NCBI GenBank assembly: GCA_001275005.1 | Contig: JWZX01003156.1 | Location: forward strand, 1-41,970 | Reading direction: 5' to 3' | Length of the DNA: 41,970 nt | Origin: Chrysochromulina tobinii | Lineage: Eukaryota; Haptophyta; Prymnesiales; Chrysochromulinaceae | Program-made: the position numbers and the translations under genes | Shown: one piece after another, positions 19,818 through 29,058 of the stretch | How the letters are laid out: each line of letters starts with the position of its first letter | Numbering within the stretch: position 1 is the stretch's first letter | Notes under the pieces: model-generated | The model's input: only the letters and a program-made list of their open reading frames with translations | Told to the model about the DNA's origin: nothing | The model's database searches: none

Positions 19818-20291
19818 ATTGCCACGTGGATACCGGTACCGTACCGGTAAAAAAAGACACCGGGGGAGCCGGGACACCGGTACCATTAAAAAGACACCGG
19901 GGTGCCGAAAGTGGTCGTTTTCGCGCGAACGCCACGACTCAAAAGTTAACCGGCCGTGCACTCAACGTGTTACTCAAGCAAGCTAATTAGTCGAAACAAC
20001 ACAAGTACCTAAACAAGCGCAGCAAGCTTGCTTGCTTGCTTCCTTTGTTACTCAACGTGTGATGAGACTGTCGGCAGAGCTTCATGTTGAGCTCAACCTG
20101 ATACCGGTACCCCAAATGGCCCTTCCCCAATTTTGGCTCTCGGCATCTCCCCCTGTGTCTGGTTCCATGATGGATACCGTCCTGTGACCTGGCAACTTCA
20201 CGTTGGGTTCACTGCCGTGTAGCTTTGGGCGTCACACGGCACTGTAACGTGGCTCATCAGTTGCGCGCACAGCAACGAAACCGTAAAATCA
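19818..20291. promoter_or_regulatory. Divergent intergenic region with repeated GATACCGGTACC elements
   Basis: This lies between the HAD (-) and D-ribulokinase (+) starts. GATACCGGTACC occurs at 19829-19840 and again at 20100-20111, and two related copies containing ACCGGTA...AAAAAGACACCGGGG lie at 19842-19865 and 19876-19902. ACTCAACGTGT occurs at 19960-19970 and 20050-20060, exactly 90 bp apart. A (GCTT)4 run is at about 20026-20041. A shared regulatory role is inferred from position and repetition only. Confidence 0.4.
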
Positions 20292-22044
20292 ATGCAACTT
20301 GTATTCGCGGCGCTGCTTTCGACGACGACGACGCGGCGGCTCGCGATCGGCATCGATGTGGGTACTGGAAGCGCACGAGCAGGCATAGTTGACGTCACCT
20401 CGGGCGCGCTCTTAGCCACACATAAGCGCGACATCAAGACTTGGAGCCCAAAGCCTGATTATTTCGAGCAGTCGTCGGAAGACGTGTGGGCGGCATGCGC
20501 TGAGTGCGTGCGTAAAGCGTTGGCGATGGCTGGCGCCTCTGCGTCCGATGTTATTGGAATCGGCTTCGATGCCACGTGCTCGCTTGTGTGCGTAGATAGC
20601 GAGAATAAGCCGGTTGGTGTTGATCCGGACTTGCGCCGGGCTGATGAGCGGAACATTATCCTTTGGGCGGACCACCGCGCGAATGACATAGCTGCCGCGA
20701 TCAACGCGAAGGGCCACGCACGCCTCGCAACCGTTGGCGGCGCCATCTCTCCGGAAATGGAAGTGCCCAAGATGCTGTGGCTCAAGCAGCACCTGCCCGA
20801 CGCCTTCGCGCGGGTCATCAGTGGTGGCAAGTTTCTGGACCTACCTGACTACCTCACGTACCGCGCGACCGATTGCACCGATGATGTCAGATCACTGTGC
20901 ACCGTCGTGTGCAAATGGAACTACGACGCCAACGGAGAGGGCACCGGCGTGGGCTTTGATCGCAATTTCCTCGGATCGGTCGGCTTTGCGGACAATGAGC
21001 TCTCCGACTACACAATCGGAGCTCGCGTGGCTGCACCGGGAGAGCCAGTCGCAGGGGGCCTTGGTCCAAAGGCGGCGGCGGACTTTGGCCTGTTGGCAGG
21101 CACTGCGTTGGCCGTCGGCATGATTGACGCGCACGCCGGCGGCATCGGCTGCTTAGGTGCGAAACTGAACGGTGCGGGCGGCCTCTCTCCCAGCTCGCCA
21201 CTTGCAGAGGCCTCGCCTCTCTCCTCGCGGCTCGCCCTGATCGCCGGCACTAGCACGTGCCACATGGCGTCGTCGTCCGCGCCGTGCTTTGTGCCGGGGG
21301 GTCTGGGGTCCTTACTGGAGCGCGATGGTGCCTGGGCTGTACCTGAACGAGGGTGGCCAGTCGGCGGCCGGCTCCCTCCTCGACCACTTCGTGCACACGC
21401 ACGCAGCCTACAGCGAGCTCGAGGAGCTCGCACGCGCGCGTGGCGTGCCGCCGACGATTGCACTCAACGAGCGTCTCAAGGAGATGGCCAGCGCGGCGGG
21501 CACAAGCGTCGCGGTGCTCGCGAGAGACGTTCACGTGACTCCGGATGCGCTCGGCAACCGCTCGCCGCTCGCCGACCCGCTCATGCGCGCCGCCGTGGTG
21601 GGGCTGGGTCTCTCAGCCACGCTCGACGACCTGGCGTTCCTCTACTTGGCGGCAGTGCAGGCGCTCGCGTACCAGACGCGTCACATCATCGAGGCGATGG
21701 AAGAGGCGGGCCACCCACCCATCACCTCCGTCATCGCGTGCGGTGGCCTCTCCAAAAACGTCCTTTACGTCAGCACGCACGCCGACGTTCTCGGGCGCAC
21801 CATATACTTACCTGTCCAGGACGAGGCCGTGCTTCTCGGAGCAGCCATCCTCGGTACCGTCGCGGCCGGGGCCCACCCGTCCATCGCGGTCGCGATGGAG
21901 CGCATGAGCGCCGTCGGCACGACAGTCCGGCCGGGCGGCGGCGAGGGCGGCGGCGACGTCGAGCTGCACGAGCGCAAGTACCGCGTCTTTAGGAAGATGA
22001 CCGAGGACCAGCGCGCATACAGAAACATCATGGCGGGCGGGTAA
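20292..22044 (+). CDS. FGGY: FGGY-type D-ribulokinase, interrupted by a one-base insertion
   Basis: A kinase of the FGGY carbohydrate-kinase family, most like human FGGY and yeast Ydr109c, which phosphorylate D-ribulose to D-ribulose 5-phosphate. Seen: the phosphate-binding start AIGIDVGTGSARAG at about 18-31, the subgroup signature TCSLV at 95-99, the catalytic-Asp region GMIDAHAGGIG near 276-286, GTSTCHM, then in the other frame the C-terminal block VIACGGLSKN and DEAVLLGAA. The first frame would end at 21992 with a non-conserved tail. The conserved frame continues to 22044. A run of six G at 21296-21301 should be five, giving FVPGVWGPYW. The intact protein would be about 583 residues. The ATG at 20292 is the first in frame. 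A metabolite-repair or pentose-salvage role is inferred from the family. Confidence 0.85.
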
Positions 22045-22306
22045 TAACTTTTGTGATGGAAGGGTGTGCTATAGCAGCACACTTGTTCTCTGATCTCTGT
22101 CCTCGCCGCGTCCCGCCCCACTCAGCACTCTCTCCTCGACAAGGCTGGCTACCGGAGAGTAATCCATATGCTTGCTAGGTACTTGACTGTGTGCGCCTAC
22201 TAACTTAATTTTTTTTTGTTTTTTTGGGCCGAGTGTTACATTCACAGCCACCGTGTTTCTAATAAGTCGAATCACAGGCAGGATGCACAGGCAGGAGTCG
22301 AGAAGC
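22045..22306. other. Short intergenic region with oligo-T tract
   Basis: A T-rich run at about 22208-22225 lies roughly 80 bp upstream of the TYW2 start. Nothing else is recognised. Confidence 0.5.
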
Positions 22307-23554
22307 ATGCACGTGGCGCTCGTCGCACCACACAACTGCGAGGCCACGCGGCGCTCGCTCGACGAGCATGGTTTGCTCGATGCGAGCGCACGAGCCTTTA
22401 AGCACGGATGCGACATTGCGTTGCCGCTCTCACAAATAGCGATCTCTCAGCTGGCCCTCGCCGAAATATGTGGAGACAGTGACGAAGATGGCGATACCTC
22501 GCTGCTGCTTCACTGGTCGGGTGGAGTGCTGCGCGCAACCGAGGTTTGCGAAGGCCGTATCGGGCGAGGGCCTCGTGCCGCAATGCAAGCCGCCTGTGCA
22601 CAAGCTCTCAGCGGTTGCCCCTCCGAGGTGACCATTGTCCTGCTGAGCTCAGACATGCTTCCGAGACGCTGGGAGAAGCTCGGCGACATCGTGCTATTTG
22701 CGCCGACTGGGCTATTTGATGACCCCGATTCGGCAACGCCGGCTGCGGCTGCCGTAAAAAAGCTTACGTCAGAGCAGCGAGCAGCGCTCTGGTCGGTTCT
22801 GGCCGAGTCGGTGGGTGCTGCTAGGCTTGGAGTCCAGTCGCGAATCGAGACTAGCCTGCATCGCAAATCGACCGCGCGACTCCTGTGGCCCACCGCTGGG
22901 GCGAGCGGATGGACACTGCATCGCGAAAATGGCATCACCTACGGGCTCGACGTGACGCGCAACATGTTCTCGTCCGGCAACGGCACCGAGAAGGCGCGAG
23001 TGGCCCGCTTCACTTGCAAGGGTGAGACGGTCGTCGACCTCTATGCAGGCATAGGCTACTTCAGCTTGGGGTACCTGGTGCACGCGGGGGCAGCGCATTT
23101 GCACGCGTGCGAGTGGGACGACGATGCGGTGGCAGCTCTGCGACACAATTTGGAGGCCAACGGTGTCGCCGAGCGCTGTACCGTTTACGCAGGTGACAAT
23201 GCTGCGAGCCTACCCGCGTTCCGCGGGATGGCGCATCGCGTCAACTTGGGGTTGATCCCGAGCTCCGAGGCAGGCTGGCCCGTCGCGATTGCTGCGCTTC
23301 GTCCGGAGGGTGGCATGCTCCACGTGCACGCCAATGTGAGCTCGGATGTGAAGCAGGAGGCCGCGTGGGTCGAGATGCTCCTCGTTCGCCTTCGCGAGCT
23401 CAGTGTTGAGGCTGGCCGCGACTGGCGGCTGAGCCTCGAACATCTCGAGCGCGTCAAGTGGTATGCCCCTCACATCAGACACGTAGTTGCAGACGTCCGA
23501 TGCGGGCCTGTGGGTCAGCCTATGGATGCCCTTTCTACTGAGAGAAATGCGTAA
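22307..23554 (+). CDS. TYW2: tRNA wybutosine-synthesizing protein 2 (aminocarboxypropyltransferase)
   Basis: A 415-residue TYW2/Trm12 homologue. The family transfers the 3-amino-3-carboxypropyl group of S-adenosylmethionine to the tricyclic wyosine intermediate at position 37 of phenylalanine tRNA. Seen: the typical start MHVALVAPHNCEATRRSLDE, the pre-motif ITYGLDVTRNMFSSGNGTEKARVA, motif I VVDLYAGIGYFSLGY (Asp near 244), the acidic CEWDDDAV after it, NLGLIPSSEAGWPVA, and the closing VKWYAPHIRHVVADV. Other in-frame starts exist at 22283 (ATG) and a non-ATG at 22253; I chose 22307 because homology begins there. No N-terminal fusion to other wybutosine enzymes is seen. Confidence 0.88.
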   Translation: MHVALVAPHNCEATRRSLDEHGLLDASARAFKHGCDIALPLSQIAISQLALAEICGDSDEDGDTSLLLHWSGGVLRATEVCEGRIGRGPRAAMQAACAQALSGCPSEVTIVLLSSDMLPRRWEKLGDIVLFAPTGLFDDPDSATPAAAAVKKLTSEQRAALWSVLAESVGAARLGVQSRIETSLHRKSTARLLWPTAGASGWTLHRENGITYGLDVTRNMFSSGNGTEKARVARFTCKGETVVDLYAGIGYFSLGYLVHAGAAHLHACEWDDDAVAALRHNLEANGVAERCTVYAGDNAASLPAFRGMAHRVNLGLIPSSEAGWPVAIAALRPEGGMLHVHANVSSDVKQEAAWVEMLLVRLRELSVEAGRDWRLSLEHLERVKWYAPHIRHVVADVRCGPVGQPMDALSTERNA

Positions 23555-23925
23555 CATATCGTGAATCGTCCGCATTGCGTCACCGCACGTCTCACGACCG
23601 GCGATGCAGCACGATTGCGCGTTCGTTCGGGGGCCGGAGTAGAAGTCGAGTAGTGCGATCCCGGATGCGCAAACCGCCCGACAGACGACATCAGAAAGTT
23701 TCCTCAACCGTCAACGCTGTCACTATAACGTACGGTAACCGAACGAATCCCTCCTATCCATTTATCGTAATCGTTGTATCTAGTACGAAGTTTATGTTCT
23801 CTGTGCGTAGTACGAGCGGCGAGCCCTCTCGCGTCTCGGGATAAGTCTCGCTGCCGCGGTGCTGCGACGGCGCGCCGACCCGTGGCGTGTGGCACTCGAG
23901 CGTCGGACACGCCCACGCGGGCGTT
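23555..23925. other. Intergenic region between convergent genes
   Basis: About 370 bp between the 3' ends of TYW2 (+) and the Prp5-like helicase (-). I see no gene or structured element in it. Confidence 0.6.
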
Positions 23926-26900
23926 TCAGATCTTGTACTTGGCGTACCGATCCGCTTCCGCCGGAGCGCCAAGGGCTGCGTGCTCATCAAGTGAGCGCTT
24001 GAGCTCCTTGCGCGCCGCTCTCACGTTGGCGTCGCTGTCGCTCTCGATCAAGAAATAGAGCTTGCGCTCGCCCGCCGGCGGGTTGCGGCCGGGCGGGAAG
24101 TAGGAGCCCTTCGCGGTGATGGCGGCCTTGGTGAGCTCCGAGATGCCAAGGATGACTTCTCGAGCCATCACCTTCTGGCGCGCCATCTGTGGATAGTCGT
24201 TGATCTCGAGCTCGCTCTTGTACCGCTCGGTGCGCACTGGCTGCGCCTTAAGCAGCGCCTCGCGCGCCGCAGCGGCCTGGGCCTCAGCCTCGCGCGCTGC
24301 TTGCGCGCCACCTCCGCAGCCTTCTCCTGCGCCGCCTCCAGCGCCTTCCGCACAGCTGGCGGCAGTGACGCCATGCGTGCATTCTGGAGCTGCGTAGCCG
24401 CGTCGACGACGGGGCTGGGAGCTGGCAAGTTGAGCGCGGCGGCACCCGCAGCCGCGGCGAACGCGAGCGGATTCACCGAAGCGGCGGCGCCGGCGGCGCC
24501 GCCGATGCTGCTCGTGCTGCTGGTGCTGCTGGCACCGGCAGAGCCCTCGGCCACCGCAACGGTGCTCTGCGCGAGCCCCATCCCGCCACCGTTGGCGGCT
24601 GCAAGCGCAGAGACCTCCTTGGCCGCCTTGGAGGCCTCGAGCATGCGCTTCTTGACCTCAGCTGCGATAGCGTTGCCGCCCTGCACGTTGCCCAGTTGCT
24701 TCTGCAACGTCTTGGCCGCCTGCGCCGCGGCAGCCGCGACCGAGGCGCCCGTGTCCATCATGTCGAGCTGGCCGCTGCTGCCGGCCGCGCCGCGCCCCTG
24801 CGAGACCACAACGGCATCGTCATCGTCGTCGTCGTCGGCATCGTCGAGCTCTACGCCGGCCGCCCGCTGCGCCGCCCGGCGCGCCTCGCGCTTGTGCTTC
24901 TCCTCCTTGGCGAGGCTTTCCGCGTCGAGGCTGATGCCCTTGCCCGACTTGAAGCCCGAGGTTCGGTAGTCTTTTGTACTTAGCTCGCCGTTGCGCCGCT
25001 TGGCCTGGTATGAGTTGGCCATGCAGAGCAACTCGTCGGGAGGCTCCTGGCCCGCCGCCTCCATCGGCCTTCACCAGGTCGGGCGCGAACTTCTCCTCGT
25101 CGGGCGCGAGGAAGGTGTACGCGATCCCCGTGTTGCCAGCGCGCCCCGTCCGTCCCACGCGGTGCACGTAGTCCTCGTAGTGGTTGGGCACCTCGTAGTT
25201 GATGACGACGGCGAGCCCCTTGACGTCGAGGCCACGTGCGGCGACCGAGGTGGCGACGAGCACGCTGATGTCGCCATTCTTGAAGTTGGCGATGGTCGAA
25301 TCACGATCGTCCTGCCCCATGCCGCCGTGCAGCGTGGCACATGGCAAGTTCTGCTTGAGGAGCTGACGGAAGAGGTTGTCGCTCGCCTCCTGAGTGTCGA
25401 CGAAGACGAGCTGCTGCCCCTCGTCGTAATGCTGGCGCAGCAGGTGGCAGAGCCGCGGCAGCTTCTGCTCCGCGGAGAGCACCTCCACGTGCTGCTCGAT
25501 CATATTCGAGACGACGGAGATGCCGCCGACGATGATCTGCACCGGCTTGGTGAGCACCGAGCGCGCGAGCTTCTCGACAGCCTGTGGGAAGGTCGCCGAG
25601 AAGAGCAACGTCTGCCGGTCGGGCCGCGTGTTGCCAACGATCCGGTCGATCTGTGGCGCGAAGCCCATATCGAACATGCGGTCGGCCTCATCGAGCACGA
25701 CGTACGTGGCGCGGCGCAGGTTAGTCACGCGCCCCGAGTTGGCCGTGAGCATGTCGATCATGCGCCCGGGCGTGCACACTACGATCTCGGCGCCGCGCTT
25801 GAGTTCGGCGATCTGGGCCTTGAGATCGGCGCCGCCGTACACTGCGGCGGTTGCGAGGCCGACCACCTTGGCGAACTTGGCGACCTCGCGGTAGACCTGC
25901 ATCGCCAACTCGCGCGTCGGTACCATCACGAGGCCGATGGGGCCGTCGCCGGGCGCGAGCGCTGGCTGGTCCATTACGTGCCGCAGCAATGGCAGCGCGT
26001 AGCCCATGGTCTTGCCGCTGCCCGTCTTGGCGATGCCAATGACGTCGCGGCCCGACATGATGGCGGGCAGCGACTGTGCCTGGATCGGGAATGGCTTGCC
26101 GTAGCCCGCCTTGGCGATGGCGCCGAGCAGCCGGTCGGAGAGGCCGCACTGCGTCCAACGCTTGATGGGTCGTGGGCAGCGCTTGCCACGCACCTTGATA
26201 CTGTCAAGCGATTTGCGCAGCTCCTCGACCTGCTCCTCGCTCATATTGCTTATCTCGGGCACCTCGACGTAAAAGTTTTTGCGGAAGGGTGCGTATTCGA
26301 CTGTGCTGTGGTCGATCTTGGGCAGCTCCTTCTTCTTCGCTCGCGCGGCGAGCGCTCTATCCGCCTCGTCCTCCTCCTCGTCCTCGCCCTCGGGTGCCTC
26401 TACATGCTCAGCCGCCTCGGGGAACTCTTCGACGAGCGCGTCCATTGCGTCGTCGCGCCCCTCTAGCAGCTCCTGTGACGCATGCGCCGCCTGGCGCGCC
26501 GCCTCCGCAGCCTGCGCCCGCATCGCGCGCATGAACTCAGCGTGGAAGTTGGAGGGCTCCTCCAACGCCTCGGGTACGGCAGCGACTGCGGCAGTGGCGG
26601 GGATACCAGCAGCAGCTGCGGACGTCTCTGTCTCCGCCGTCGCCGACGACGACGCGGCTGCCGTCGAGGCAGCAGGCGGCGGCAACTCAACTGCCGAAGC
26701 GCCCTCCACATTGGTCGCCGGCGTCGCGTCATCCACCTCCATGGCGGCCGCACTGCTGGAGCCAAGGCCGCTGGCTGGCAAGGCCGCGTTCGCCATTGTG
26801 TCCCATGACGAGGCCGGCCGCGAGTTCATTGCGACAATGTCTTCCCACGTGATAGCTGTCTGCTGCACGACGGCGCCCTCGTGGCCGAGGTCGCCCGCGA

Positions 26901-27660
26901 GGAAGGCGTCCAATGGATAGAAGCTCGCCGTCACTCGCCGACCGTCAAAGAAGCGTCCATCCATCGAGCGCGCGCACTCGGCCGCGGCCTCGGCGTCCTC
27001 GAACTCGACAAAGATGCGTCCGACCTGCTCCGCGGGCGTGGGCGCGCCATCGGGATCGACTGTGCCAACAGCGTGGACGCGCAACAGATTGCCCCATCGA
27101 GAGCATTCGTGCCCTGTCTCCATGCGCGTCGTGTGCACCTCCTGCACATCGCTGGCATTGGCGGCACTCAGCACGCCCACGAGCAGCACACAGCGCGAGT
27201 TGCCCTCGCGAGCCGGCCGCCGCTCGGCGTCGGCCTGGGCGGAGATCGCATTCATGTATGCCTCGAGCGCGTCCGCGCGCTCGTCGGGCTCGACCGTCGA
27301 GTCGACACTGTTCAGTCCTCGGCCGCTCTGCCTGGTGCCTGCGTCGCCGCGCCCATTGGCGAGGACGATGCTCAAATCTGCACGTCTTGGCGCTGAGGCG
27401 TCAAACTCATCATCTCCGTCCTCGTTCCAGACAGCGTCGTCCTCGTCAGGCGGTCCCTCACGCTGAGCTGCGGTAGCCTCTGAGCCAGTGCCTGCAGAAG
27501 AGGAGCTGGCAGCGGCAGGCTTGGTGCCGGAAGCATCTGCGAGCAGCTCCAAGGCTCTGAGCTTGGCCTGCCTCTTGAGCTGCATCACGTCGAGCCGCGC
27601 GGACTCGAGCTCGCGTGACGCCGGTGAAAGAAGCTCGTCGAGCTTACGCTTGTCGGCCAT
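23926..27660 (-). CDS. DDX46: Prp5/DDX46-like spliceosomal DEAD-box helicase with N-terminal UHM domain; two compensating one-base indels
   Basis: The U2-snRNP-associated RNA helicase Prp5/DDX46 remodels U2 at branch-site selection. The ATG at 27658-27660 begins MADKRKLDELL. Seen: an RRM-like domain at about 154-257, ending GRFFDGRRVTASFYPLDAF, the R-x-F pattern of U2AF-homology motifs as in SPF45 and PUF60. Next come acidic and Ala-rich linkers, YAPFRKNFYVEVPEIS, and the helicase core: AKTGSGKT near 543, PTRELA, DEAD near 657, SAT near 685, HRVGRTGR near 833. The C-terminal region and KH-like domain LEINDYPQMARQKV...GSYFPPG end at 23926. The reading frame is broken twice: an extra G at 25066-25067 and a missing C near 24297. 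Both sides match the family, so about 1244 residues are expected. DDX46 is normally single-copy and essential, so these look like sequence errors. The UHM fusion is not part of the usual DDX46 layout. Confidence 0.88.
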
Positions 27661-27804
27661 TGCGGCAATTCCGCAGAAAAGGGCCGTCGCGCACCATCCC
27701 CTCTTAAGGATATTTCCCCCACGAAGAGCGAAGGCTTGCTCGACGCAAACTGAATTTGGTTCGGCTCTTTGCGCAAACTCTTCCCGGGACCCGTCTTTCT
27801 CGCA
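27661..27804. promoter_or_regulatory. Compact bidirectional promoter region between helicase and ELM2-SANT genes
   Basis: Only 144 bp separate the two divergent ATGs. A small inverted repeat, TGCGG-CAATT-CCGCA (27661-27675), abuts the helicase start. There is no TATA box. Shared promoter use is inferred from spacing. Confidence 0.4.
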
Positions 27805-28786
27805 ATGTCGCTTTCGTCGCCGCGGAAGAGGCTGAGCATGGTCGCGGCGCGATTCCCGCCGCCGGTGGCCTCTCCCAGCAGCGGCGGCAACGCGAGCGGG
27901 CCGCTGCGCGCCGTGCGTAACAAGGGCGCTGCCGGCCGTGCGGCCGCATGGCCCTACGGCCCACGATCTGCGCGCTTTCGTCTGCTTGAAGTGCGTGAGG
28001 CTCTGGGCGCGATGCCTGCGCAATTCGCGCAGGCGGTGAGCGCGCAGCTCCCGAGTGACTCGGCGCTCCACCACCAGCATCTCCTCGACATGGAGGCTGG
28101 CTTCGCGCTTGTGCCTGCGCCCGTGCTGGCTGCCGCCGAGCGGCTACACGCTGACCACCAGGCAGACCTTGAGCGACAAGCGGCCGCGCGTGAGCCGCAG
28201 GTCCTCATCGGGGGCGAGTACCCGTACCAGGAGCCCATGCAGGGGCCTGACTACCAGATCGCACCGTCGCGCTACATGGGCAGCATGGGAAGCAACAAGG
28301 CCCATGTCGCGCGAGGTGCGGAAGGACCAGCTCGTCTACCAGCCAAAGATGCCGCAGGCCAAGGTGCTCGACTACCTTGAACAGACCAAGGCCGTCCTCG
28401 CGCGCGCCGATGGCGCGCCGCGCTTCTCCGAGGAGGTCGCCCTCTCCATCCTGCACGATCTGCGCTACAACGCTGAGGCGGCGCTCGCCGCGCTCCGCCA
28501 CTGCGTCGCGTGGATGCAGCCGCCGCCGTCGCCCGCCGACGCGCCGACGAAGCCACCCGGCCGCGCGGCGGCGGCCAACTCGGTGCTCTGGCTGCAGCGC
28601 CTGCGCGAGCACCAGCGGCGAGTCGCCTGGAGCGACGGCGAGAAAGAGGCGCTCGACGCGGGCATCACGGAGTATGGCAAGGAGCTCGCCTCCGTGTACC
28701 GAGCACAGACCGTTCTACAGGAGAAGTCGCTGCCGCAGCTCATCGAGATGTATTACGTCGCCGGCTGGCGTCACCAGTCGCCCTAG
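27805..28786 (+). CDS. ELM2-SANT chromatin corepressor protein, interrupted by a one-base insertion
   Basis: A protein of the CoREST/MTA/MIER type, which recruits histone deacetylases through its ELM2 and SANT domains in the nucleus. Seen: an N-terminal region without recognised domain; the ELM2 start VLIGGEYPYQEPMQGPDYQ; ELM2 continuing as REVRKDQLVYQPKMPQAKVLDYLEQ in the next frame; helices EEVALSILHDLRYNAEAALAAL; and a SANT domain RVAWSDGEKEALDAGITEYGKEL...KSLPQLIEMYYVAGW. One extra base in AAGGCCCATG (28298-28305) separates the frames. The intact protein would be about 326 residues. The start chosen is the first in-frame ATG (27805); the upstream open frame begins with TTG. Divergent from the Prp5-like helicase. 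The exact complex cannot be told. Confidence 0.78.
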
Positions 28787-29058
28787 CGCGCGCGTCAGCG
28801 CACGCGTCGCGCAAAGCGTCGCTGTTCCTAGTTGGTGCCCCGATCCAAGGAGCAGGGGGTAAGCGCCAGATGTGTTGATGTACATCAGACATGGCCTCCA
28901 GGCCAAGAGAGGTCCGAGTAACCCGCCGATTTTGACGACAAAACGATCAGAGAGTTCACAGACTTTTCCTTGGAGTTCACAGCCATTGTTCACAGTTAAG
29001 AAGCAGCGTCTCGGGCGGTCCGCAACGTGGATCGCGAAGGCCCCGTCGAATCAGAGAG
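28787..29058. other. Short intergenic region
   Basis: No gene or structured element is recognised. It should hold the promoter of the MATE gene. Confidence 0.5.

Noticed and set aside
19818-19961. Extension of the HAD protein to 19961
   Set aside because: It starts with GTG and translates the ACCGGTA repeats of the promoter region; the ATG at 19817 or 19679 is more credible.
24991-26466. 491-codon open frame on the + strand
   Set aside because: It is exactly antisense to the conserved helicase core and shows no protein family. GC-rich coding DNA leaves such frames open.
27661-28080. 140-codon N-terminal extension of the Prp5-like helicase
   Set aside because: It overlaps the divergent ELM2-SANT gene antisense, and the natural start MADKRKLDELL is at 27660.
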